Assembly: GCA_045644025.1 (NCBI GenBank) | Contig: JAZRGE010000074.1 | Coordinates: 1 to 9,653, forward strand | Source of the DNA: JAZRGE01 sp045644025 | GTDB lineage: Bacteria; Bacillota; Clostridia; Oscillospirales; Acutalibacteraceae | DNA length: 9,653 nucleotides | Direction: 5' to 3' | Shown here: positions 1 to 5,347 of the stretch, one piece after another | Layout of the letters: each line of letters starts with the position of its first letter | Numbering within the stretch: the first letter of the stretch is position 1 | The notes under the pieces: generated by a model | What the model was told of the DNA's origin: nothing | Database searches by the model: none | What the model saw: the letters and a program-made list of their open reading frames with translations, nothing else | Made by a program: the position numbers and the translations under genes

Positions 1-38
1 ATATTTTATCATAAAATGTTATGTTAACTAATTATGTA

Positions 39-74
39 AACCGCAATATATAGGTTTTGCGGTTGCCTTTTTAA
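39..74 (+). terminator. Terminator-like hairpin of an upstream gene
   Basis: A perfect 8-bp stem (39-46 with 57-64, AACCGCAA/TTGCGGTT) with a 10-nt loop is followed after a few bases by a CCTTTTT run. This is consistent with a rho-independent terminator for a plus-strand gene ending left of the window. The loop is long and the U-run begins 3 nt after the stem, so it is only moderately convincing. Nothing coding is visible in 1-172. Confidence 0.5.
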
Positions 75-111
75 GGTGATCTACCTATATTTAGTTTTGA
101 GATTAACAATT

Positions 112-131
112 TCTTGATTTTGGAATCAAGA
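112..131. repeat. Perfect inverted repeat overlapping the -35 box (candidate operator)
   Basis: TCTTGATT (112-119) and AATCAAGA (124-131) are perfect 8-bp inverted arms around a TTGG centre. The repeat overlaps the -35 box and the start of the spacer. No T-run follows and it lies upstream of the predicted transcription start, so it would act as DNA, for example as an operator for a dimeric regulator. No regulator gene lies next to it in the window. Confidence 0.5.
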
Positions 132-142
132 TAATATAGAAT
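114..142 (+). promoter_or_regulatory. SigA-type promoter of the aldo/keto reductase gene
   Basis: A TTGATT -35 box (114-119) and a TAGAAT -10 box (137-142) are separated by exactly 17 bp, which would start transcription near position 149, about 24 nt before the gene. The -35 box lies within the left arm of the inverted repeat at 112-131, so a repressor bound there could block RNA polymerase. The boxes are read by eye. Confidence 0.6.
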
Positions 143-172
143 AAAAATATAAAATTATTAGGAGAAATAAAA

Positions 173-1291
173 ATGAGCTACAAAAATATTTTTCCCACGG
201 ATAAAAAATTCGGTTTCGGAGCTATGCGTCTCCCCTTCTCCGATGGATTGAAAGATTCCATGGAGATGTTTGATCTTTTTATAAACGAAGGTTTTACATA
301 TTTCGACACAGCCTACGTTTATGCAAAGGGCCAATCTGAAGAATTCATAAATCAGCTGCTCACCCAGAGGTATCCCAGAGAAAGCTACACGGTGGCCGAT
401 AAGCTTCCTATTTGGATAGCTAAATCGGATAATCTTTCTATGGAAGAGATATTCGAAACTTCTCTCAAGCGCACGGGGCTTGATTATTTCGATTATTATC
501 TCGTTCATTCTATAGATAATGAAGGTCTAAAAGACGTGAATGAATACGGAGCTTGGGAGTTTGTTTCCAAACTTAAGGCCGAAGGAAAGGTAAAGCATAT
601 TGGTTTTTCTTTCCACGGTTCTCCCGAAACGCTGGAAACCATCCTTTCTAATCATCCCGAAATGGAGTTCGTTCAGCTTCAGATAAACTATCTCGATTGG
701 GAAGACGGCGGTGTGCAATCCCGCAGATGCTACGAAATCGCAAGGAAATACGATAAACCTATTATTGTTATGGAGCCTGTTAAAGGCGGCACACTTTCCG
801 TGCTTCGTCCCGAAATACTTGAAATGCTTAAGGAGATTGATCCAAACGCATCTCCTTCGGCTCTGGCAATCCGTTTCGCCGCTTCCCTTCCCGGCGTGGA
901 GATGGTGTTGAGCGGTATGAGCACTATGGAGCAAGCTAAGGATAATCTTTCTTATATGAAGGATTTCGAGCCGCTCACAAAAGAGCAGATCGACAAACTT
1001 ATTAAAATCGGAAAAAAGATTAGAGATATCCCCACTATTCCCTGCACCGGTTGCGACTACTGCAAGGAAGGCTGCCCACAAAATATTCCAATCTCCCGTT
1101 ATATAAGATCCTACAATAATTATATTACATTTAATAATGTAGGACGCTTCAAGGGAGACGTTAGATGGATAAGCAGCGAAAATCCCGGTCCCGATACCTG
1201 CATTGGTTGCGGCGCTTGCGAAAGCGTGTGCCCCCAGCATCTGGAGATCGTCAACCATCTTAAAACAGTGAGCGAAGCATTCAAAAAATAA
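173..1291 (+). CDS. Aldo/keto reductase with C-terminal 2x[4Fe-4S] ferredoxin domain
   Basis: Predicted oxidoreductase of the COG1453 type. Residues 1 to about 280 form an aldo/keto reductase TIM barrel, with likely catalytic Asp45 and Tyr50 (FDTAYVY), Lys77 (ADK) and His112 (LVHS). The C-terminus adds two complete ferredoxin clusters, C291-C294-C297-C301P and C343-C346-C349-C353P, each CxxCxxCxxxCP. Such proteins are common in anaerobes and probably couple carbonyl reduction to an electron carrier; the substrate cannot be told from sequence. No signal peptide is visible, so it should be cytoplasmic. The ATG at 173 is preceded by AGGAG at 161-165. At 372 aa the gene is complete for the family. 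It appears monocistronic, with its own promoter and a terminator shared with the convergent gene. Confidence 0.9.
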   Translation: MSYKNIFPTDKKFGFGAMRLPFSDGLKDSMEMFDLFINEGFTYFDTAYVYAKGQSEEFINQLLTQRYPRESYTVADKLPIWIAKSDNLSMEEIFETSLKRTGLDYFDYYLVHSIDNEGLKDVNEYGAWEFVSKLKAEGKVKHIGFSFHGSPETLETILSNHPEMEFVQLQINYLDWEDGGVQSRRCYEIARKYDKPIIVMEPVKGGTLSVLRPEILEMLKEIDPNASPSALAIRFAASLPGVEMVLSGMSTMEQAKDNLSYMKDFEPLTKEQIDKLIKIGKKIRDIPTIPCTGCDYCKEGCPQNIPISRYIRSYNNYITFNNVGRFKGDVRWISSENPGPDTCIGCGACESVCPQHLEIVNHLKTVSEAFKK

Positions 1292-1296
1292 AAGAA

Positions 1297-1326
1297 GCCC
1301 GGATAGATCACTATCCGGGCGCTTTT
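1297..1326. terminator. Bidirectional terminator between two convergent genes
   Basis: A perfect 10-bp GC-rich stem (GCCCGGATAG 1297-1306, CTATCCGGGC 1311-1320) with an ATCA loop is followed on the plus strand by GCTTTTTA. On the minus strand it is followed by a T-rich tract read from 1296 down to 1281. It lies between the stop of the reductase (1291) and the stop of the minus-strand acyltransferase-like gene (1336), so it can end both transcripts. Confidence 0.9.
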
Positions 1327-1335
1327 TATATCGTG

Positions 1336-2193
1336 TTATTTTATGTCTTTTACAACTTCCTCGGGGGCATTATCCAGCATATAAGGATCCTTAAAGCAAC
1401 GCTTAACAACCTTAAAGAAAGAAGAATAATAGTGGCCATCACAAATGCGTTCATCGCAGGACACGGCGTAATCTACAAGTTTGCGCTGAGTCACGTTTCC
1501 TTCGTCGTCGAGTGCGTATTCTGTCTTTTTAGCACCGTAGGAAATAAACACCGGCAAATTTCCGAAATTATAAAGGTGATGGAAAATAGGCGGAATACCC
1601 AAAGAGCCCATGGAAGTGAGGAACAGAGAACCGTGGAACGGGCTTAACTCAACCAAAGATTTGGGCAGCAGGCCGAAATAATCCAACAATTTAAGAAGCC
1701 ATACGGCAAACTTAAGAAGAACGCCGGGAATAAAATGGAAAAGCTTTGCAATGCTATCGAAACCATTTTCCTTATCTTCCTTGGCTTCCATCACAGCGCT
1801 GTTGAATGCTTCGTAAACCTGATCGGCATTCCAATCGGGGGAGAAATGAACTTTAATGACAGTTTCGGGTGCGTTGAGAGCAAGCTCTTTTTTAACAACC
1901 ATATTAACGGTGATTTTATTGCGGGCATAAACCCTTTGACCGCGAATAAAACGATTAACACCAGGTCGAGCGGCAACACCGCGAATATATGCTGCTAACA
2001 AAAAATGCACGAAACCAAAATTGCTAAGGCCTTGCTTTCTTTTTGCAAGAATATATTCTTCGGCCTTGCTCATATCAAAAGAATCTCTGAAAAGATTCAT
2101 TGCACCGATTCTTGTTGGCATAATATAGGGGGAAACTGTGTCCATAGGATGAAGGCTTTTGATTCTTCTGCCTTCTTTTTGTAATTTGGGCAT
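1336..2193 (-). CDS. Free-standing 2-oxoacid dehydrogenase E2-like (CAT-fold) acyltransferase homologue
   Basis: A 285-aa protein resembling the catalytic domain of dihydrolipoamide acyltransferases and chloramphenicol acetyltransferase. Supporting segments are the N-terminal half with VHFLLAAYIRGVAARPGVNRF (about 62-82), a SMGSLGIPP stretch (195-202) that parallels the E2 'SNxGxxG' strand, and CDERICDG (246-253) at the position of the E2 DHRxxDG active site. The usual catalytic His is Glu248 here, while Asp252-Gly253 are kept. There is no lipoyl or E1/E3-binding domain, and no dehydrogenase genes lie nearby. A hydrophobic stretch (about 152-179) may be an amphipathic insertion. I start at 2193 (MPKLQKEGRR) because AAGGAG precedes it at good spacing; an in-frame ATG at 2232 lies in the promoter -10 region. 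Function is unknown; it may be a divergent or inactive acyltransferase. Confidence 0.75.
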   Translation of the reverse strand: MPKLQKEGRRIKSLHPMDTVSPYIMPTRIGAMNLFRDSFDMSKAEEYILAKRKQGLSNFGFVHFLLAAYIRGVAARPGVNRFIRGQRVYARNKITVNMVVKKELALNAPETVIKVHFSPDWNADQVYEAFNSAVMEAKEDKENGFDSIAKLFHFIPGVLLKFAVWLLKLLDYFGLLPKSLVELSPFHGSLFLTSMGSLGIPPIFHHLYNFGNLPVFISYGAKKTEYALDDEGNVTQRKLVDYAVSCDERICDGHYYSSFFKVVKRCFKDPYMLDNAPEEVVKDIK

Positions 2194-2223
2194 ATGAGTT
2201 CTCCTTTTATTTATTTCTAAAAT

Positions 2224-2252
2224 ATTATACAATATTAAACAAATTATTACAA
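2224..2252 (-). promoter_or_regulatory. Promoter of the E2-like gene
   Basis: Read on the minus strand, TTGTAA (2252-2247) and TATAAT (2229-2224) are separated by 17 bp, a near-consensus SigA promoter. Transcription would start near 2217, giving a leader of about 24 nt. It is divergent from the rplS promoter 34 bp away. Confidence 0.75.
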
Positions 2253-2285
2253 GAAAAATAATTGTGCGTTTTTTTAAAAAAGTAC

Positions 2286-2314
2286 TTGCAATTTGATTAG
2301 TGGTGTGATATTAT
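2286..2314 (+). promoter_or_regulatory. Extended -10 promoter of rplS
   Basis: TTGCAA (2286-2291), a 17-bp spacer and TATTAT (2309-2314), with TGA just before the -10 box (extended -10, TGn). The predicted start is near 2320-2322, leaving a leader of about 125 nt before rplS, which is long for a plain 5' UTR and fits an RNA-regulated ribosomal protein gene. Confidence 0.7.
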
Positions 2315-2440
2315 GGCAGATGCATTAGATTGCGCTTAAACCTATATAAGCGGAGTCAATGCCGAGAGATCGACATTGAAGCTGACAGTCCTCTGCCACT
2401 TTGCTTGGTTACGAATGTCTGAAAAAAATTAGGAGGATTT
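2314..2440 (+). ncRNA. Candidate structured rplS leader RNA
   Basis: The 130 nt before rplS contain several perfect pairings: 2314-2320 with 2392-2398 (7 bp), 2333-2338 with 2347-2352 (6 bp, 8-nt loop), and 2356-2361 with 2374-2379 (6 bp), the last capped by CGA-GAGA-TCG (2363-2372), a GNRA tetraloop. Together these could form a three-way junction. Rfam holds leader families for L19, and L19 autoregulation is an attractive reading, but I cannot confirm a family match. Two cautions apply. The predicted transcription start (about 2320) would exclude the outer 7-bp stem, and 2322-2326 can alternatively pair with 2358-2362, excluding the GNRA hairpin. It is not a tRNA: the T-loop sequence is absent. 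Confidence 0.45.
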
Positions 2441-2444
2441 TACA

Positions 2445-2786
2445 ATGGATGTCATCAAAAATCTTACAGCCGACCAGCTGAAGTCGGACGCTCCTCAGAT
2501 CACCATCGGTGATACCGTTCGTGTACACGTTCGTATCCGTGAGGGCGAGAGAGAAAGAATTCAGGTATTCGAAGGCACAGTTATTGCTCGCAACAACAGC
2601 GGCATTTCCGCGACCTTCACCGTTCGCCGTGTTTCCTACGGTGTAGGCGTAGAACGTGTGTTCCCTGTTCACTCTCCCAATGTTGACAAAGTCGAGACCA
2701 TCAGAAAAGGCCGCGTACGCAGAGCTAAGCTCTACTACCTGCGCGATCGTGTTGGTAAGGCTTCCAAAGTCAAGGAGAAAAAGTAA
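2445..2786 (+). CDS. rplS: 50S ribosomal protein L19
   Basis: A 113-aa protein matching bacterial L19 in length and in conserved segments: GDTVRVHVRIREGERERIQVF near residues 22-42, FEGTVIARNNSGISATFTVRR near 42-62, and GVGVERVFPVHSPNVDKVE followed by a basic RKGRVRRAKLYYLRDRVGKA tail. L19 sits at the 30S-50S interface of the ribosome. The ATG at 2445 follows AGGAGG at 2431-2436. Here rplS is not downstream of rpsP-rimM-trmD; it stands alone behind its own promoter and long leader, with a strong terminator immediately after it and the lepB-rbgA block beyond. Confidence 0.97.
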   Translation: MDVIKNLTADQLKSDAPQITIGDTVRVHVRIREGERERIQVFEGTVIARNNSGISATFTVRRVSYGVGVERVFPVHSPNVDKVETIRKGRVRRAKLYYLRDRVGKASKVKEKK

Positions 2787-2798
2787 ATATTTCAGCAT

Positions 2799-2831
2799 AA
2801 AGGGGACAAAACAACTTGTCCCCTTTATTTT
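2799..2831 (+). terminator. Strong intrinsic terminator after rplS
   Basis: A perfect 11-bp stem (AAAGGGGACAA 2799-2809, TTGTCCCCTTT 2816-2826) with an AACAAC loop is followed by ATTTTAATTTA. It lies 12 nt after the rplS stop and only 22 nt before the lepB start codon. I found no convincing lepB promoter after it, so partial readthrough may feed lepB and the genes beyond. Confidence 0.9.
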
Positions 2832-2853
2832 AATTTAGAACGGAGGTAGATTT

Positions 2854-3465
2854 ATGGAAAACAACGATAAAATTGCCGAAAATCAAGTTTTGGCAAACAG
2901 TGAAAAACTTAGAAAATCGGTTTGGGAATGGATGGAGACAATCGTAATTTCCTGCCTTATTGTTGTTTTTGTGTTTACCTTTGTTTTTCGCACAGTGGGA
3001 ATAGACGGAGATTCTATGCTCAACACTTTGGTAGATGGCGAGCGTGTTGTGATCTCTAATATCTTTTACACTCCCAAGCAGGGTGATATTGTTGTGATCT
3101 CCCGCAATTATGATAACGATTTACTCGATACAAGCGATTCCTCCTCCCCTATTATAAAGCGTGTGATTGCTGTTGAAGGGCAAAAAGTAGATATTGATTT
3201 CAAAAGCGGAATTGTTTACGTAGATGATGAACCGCTTAAAGAAAGCTACACTCGCACACTCACGAATCAGCCGGGAGATATTGAATTCCCCGTTGTTGTG
3301 CCCGAAGGCTGTGTTTTTGTGCTTGGAGATAATCGAAACGAATCGCTGGATAGCCGTTTTTCCTGGATAGGAGATCAAGGAATGATAGACAGGCGATATA
3401 TTATGGGTAAAGCTATATTCAGAATATATCCCATAGATAAGGTAGGTAGCATCTATGGAGAATAA
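2854..3465 (+). CDS. lepB: Signal peptidase I
   Basis: Membrane-bound serine protease that removes signal peptides from exported preproteins. It has 203 aa, the short Gram-positive (Sip) size. One N-terminal membrane segment (about residues 28-46) is followed by GDSMLNTL with nucleophile Ser54, then the KRV box with the general base Lys102 (IIKRVIAVEG), and box E GDNRNESLDSR (158-168). All catalytic residues are present. The common SMxPTL motif reads SMLNTL, with Asn57 for Pro. An extra Asp/Ser-rich loop (about 86-98) precedes the Lys box. GGAGG at 2842-2846 fixes the ATG at 2854. The gene overlaps rbgA by 11 nt, which suggests translational coupling. It is the first gene of a compact block. 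Confidence 0.95.
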   Translation: MENNDKIAENQVLANSEKLRKSVWEWMETIVISCLIVVFVFTFVFRTVGIDGDSMLNTLVDGERVVISNIFYTPKQGDIVVISRNYDNDLLDTSDSSSPIIKRVIAVEGQKVDIDFKSGIVYVDDEPLKESYTRTLTNQPGDIEFPVVVPEGCVFVLGDNRNESLDSRFSWIGDQGMIDRRYIMGKAIFRIYPIDKVGSIYGE

Positions 3466-4321
3466 CACACAAAATATTCAATGGTTCCCCGGTCATATGA
3501 CAAAAGCCATCCGCGGAATGCAGAAGTTTCTTCCTTTGGTGGATGCTGTTGTGGAGATATGCGATGCAAGAGTCCCTATGGGAAGCCGCAACCCCGAGCT
3601 TAGCAAGATCATTGCCGGCAAACCTCACATCCTTTTAGTGAATAAATGTGATCTTGCCGATAAGGCTGCCAACGAGCTTTGGGCAAACGAGTTTAGAAGA
3701 TGCGGCCAGGCCGCCGTTTTTATAGATGCGCGCACCGGAAACGGTGTTAATAAATTCGCTCCTGCCGTGAAGGAACTTTTAAGGGAAAAGACAGAACAGC
3801 TTAAGGCCAAAGGCATGGGCGGAAAGCCTCTCAGAATAATGGTTGCGGGCATTCCCAACGTGGGCAAATCATCCTTTATCAATAAGGTTGCTCCCAACGC
3901 CGCTGCAACTGTTGCCGATAGGCCCGGCGTTACCAGAGGTAACCAATGGTTTCGTGTGGATGCAGGCCTTGAATTATTGGATACACCCGGCGTGCTTCCT
4001 CCTAAATTTAATGATATGTATGTTGGTGAGCTTTTAGCATTCACAGGTGCTGTGAGAGATACAGTTGTGGATGTGGAAGATCTTGGCTACAAGCTTTGTG
4101 CTCTGCTTGCCGATAAATATCCCAACGCTATAAAAGAACGTTTTGGTGTTGAGCCTCAGGGTGAAACCATTGATATATTTGAGGCTATCGGCCGAAAGCG
4201 CGGAAAGATCGTGCGCGGAGGAGAAGTTGATTACGAGCGAACAGCCGTGATGCTCTTAGATGAATTCAGAGGCGGAAAACTGGGAAGAATCACACTTCAG
4301 TTCCCCAACGAGGAGAAATAA
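3455..4321 (+). CDS. rbgA: Ribosome biogenesis GTPase RbgA (YlqF)
   Basis: A circularly permuted GTPase needed for late 50S subunit assembly in Firmicutes. The G motifs appear in the permuted order: G4 NKCD (63-66), G5-like DARTGNG (91-97), G1/P-loop GIPNVGKSS (132-140), G2 Thr160 (RPGVTRG) and G3 DTPG (176-179). The N-terminus IQWFPGHMTKA (8-18) is characteristic of the family, and residues 190-288 form the C-terminal RNA-binding region. The 288-aa length is normal. The ATG at 3455 lies inside the end of lepB, with a modest AAGGTAGG site upstream. rnhB begins 1 nt after the stop. Placement behind L19 links two large-subunit assembly functions. Confidence 0.95.
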   Translation: MENNTQNIQWFPGHMTKAIRGMQKFLPLVDAVVEICDARVPMGSRNPELSKIIAGKPHILLVNKCDLADKAANELWANEFRRCGQAAVFIDARTGNGVNKFAPAVKELLREKTEQLKAKGMGGKPLRIMVAGIPNVGKSSFINKVAPNAAATVADRPGVTRGNQWFRVDAGLELLDTPGVLPPKFNDMYVGELLAFTGAVRDTVVDVEDLGYKLCALLADKYPNAIKERFGVEPQGETIDIFEAIGRKRGKIVRGGEVDYERTAVMLLDEFRGGKLGRITLQFPNEEK

Positions 4322-4322
4322 T

Positions 4323-4925
4323 ATGCCTGATTTAAGCTACGAAAGCCAAGCAAAAGCTTTGGGATATAATTTGATATGCGGAATCGATGAAGCAGGTCGC
4401 GGGCCATTGGCAGGCCCCGTTTGCGCTGCGGCAGTGATTTTGCCCGATGATTGCGTTATCGAAGGGCTGGATGATTCAAAAAAGCTGACCGAAAAAAAGC
4501 GTGAAGTTCTCTTCCCTATTATCATAGAAAAAGCTTTGGCATATTCTATCTGCTTTGGATCTGTGGAGGATATTGAGGCTAAGAACATTCTTGCCACAAC
4601 AATGGATACAATGACTGCCGCTTTTAATTCCTTAAGCCCTGCAGCGGATTTTGCGCTGATAGATGGCAACGCTGCTCCAAAAGGAATCAATCCATGCCAA
4701 ACTATTGTGAAGGGTGATTCCAAATCGCTTTCTGTGGCCGCCGCTTCTATTCTCGCTAAAGTTTCCAGGGATAGATTGATGCTGGAAATGGATAAAAAAT
4801 ATCCTGAATACGAATTCAGCAAACATAAAGGCTATGGCACAAAGGTGCATATAGATGCCATAAAAAAATACGGCCCCTGCGAAATACACAGACTTTCGTT
4901 TTTGAAAGGTATATTAAATGGATAA
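4323..4925 (+). CDS. rnhB: Ribonuclease HII
   Basis: Cleaves RNA in RNA-DNA hybrids and 5' of single ribonucleotides in DNA. In the 200-aa protein the metal-binding residues are Asp22-Glu23 (IDEAGRG), Asp114 (LIDGN) and Asp132 (KGDS); the 18-residue gap between the last two matches E. coli D108/D126. The Gly25-Arg26-Gly27 motif recognises RNA-DNA junctions. DDSKKL (50-55), AAASILAKVSRDRLM (139-153) and HKGYGT (168-173) are further family blocks. I start at 4323 because AGGAG (4311-4315) lies at proper spacing; an in-frame ATG at 4260 would add 21 residues buried in rbgA without a ribosome binding site. The 3' end overlaps yraN by 8 nt. Confidence 0.95.
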   Translation: MPDLSYESQAKALGYNLICGIDEAGRGPLAGPVCAAAVILPDDCVIEGLDDSKKLTEKKREVLFPIIIEKALAYSICFGSVEDIEAKNILATTMDTMTAAFNSLSPAADFALIDGNAAPKGINPCQTIVKGDSKSLSVAAASILAKVSRDRLMLEMDKKYPEYEFSKHKGYGTKVHIDAIKKYGPCEIHRLSFLKGILNG

Positions 4926-5274
4926 AAAGAAAATAGGCAATGCAGGCGAAAGCGCTGTTTGCCGTTATTTAAGGCTTAGAGGATATAAAATTATCTGCCG
5001 CAATTTCAAAACACGATTTGGCGAAATAGATATCATTGCACAAAAGGGTAAAATTATAGCATTTGTGGAAGTAAAAACCCGCAAAGTAAACAGCCGAGTT
5101 TCGGGCGTTGATGCCGTTGACGCCAAAAAGCAGCAGTGTGTGACAACCGCTGCCACGGAATATATTCAGAGAAATCGCGTGGAACTTCAGCCACGCTTTG
5201 ATGTTGCCGAAGTGACAGATAAAAGAAAAATGTTCTTTAGGTTTAATATCAATTATATTGAAAATGCATTTTAA
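4918..5274 (+). CDS. yraN: YraN family (UPF0102) endonuclease-fold protein
   Basis: A 118-aa member of the YraN/UPF0102 family, widely conserved next to rnhB and of uncertain role. It has the family pattern GNAGESAVCRYL (7-18), RFGEIDII (33-40, with Glu36 and Asp38) and FVEVKTR (49-55, with Glu51 and Lys53), a PD-(D/E)xK nuclease-like arrangement, ending with RFDVAEV (93-99). It may act on nucleic acid, but activity in the family is poorly established. The start overlaps the end of rnhB by 8 nt with only a weak GAAAGG site, pointing to translational coupling. It is the last gene of the lepB-rbgA-rnhB-yraN block. Confidence 0.9.
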   Translation: MDKKKIGNAGESAVCRYLRLRGYKIICRNFKTRFGEIDIIAQKGKIIAFVEVKTRKVNSRVSGVDAVDAKKQQCVTTAATEYIQRNRVELQPRFDVAEVTDKRKMFFRFNINYIENAF

Positions 5275-5286
5275 TTAAATTAGGTA

Positions 5287-5315
5287 TTGATTAAAAGTTC
5301 CTTTAGGTATAGAAT
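5287..5315 (+). promoter_or_regulatory. Probable thrC promoter
   Basis: TTGATT (5287-5292), a 17-bp spacer and TAGAAT (5310-5315). The hexamers and spacing are identical to those of the promoter at 114-142. Transcription would start near 5322, leaving about 26 nt of leader, too short for a T-box or riboswitch. No separate yraN terminator is visible in the 73-nt gap. Confidence 0.55.
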
Positions 5316-5347
5316 AGTACCCAGTATGTTAAATGGTGGTGTCCCCA

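Noticed and set aside
527..1258. 243-codon minus-strand open frame opposite the aldo/keto reductase
   Set aside because: Antisense shadow: the plus strand encodes a complete reductase with two ferredoxin motifs, and the shadow shows no domain or start signal.
2314..2399. tRNA-like shape before rplS (7-bp end stem, two arms)
   Set aside because: No GTTCGANTC-type T-loop, no proper anticodon arm, and the outer stem overlaps the predicted -10 box.
4260..4322. Upstream ATG for rnhB at 4260
   Set aside because: Would add 21 residues with no family similarity inside rbgA; AGGAG at 4311-4315 fits the start at 4323.
5333..5347. Upstream ATG for thrC at 5333
   Set aside because: No ribosome binding site before it; GGTGGTG points to 5348, where the N-terminus also matches the family.
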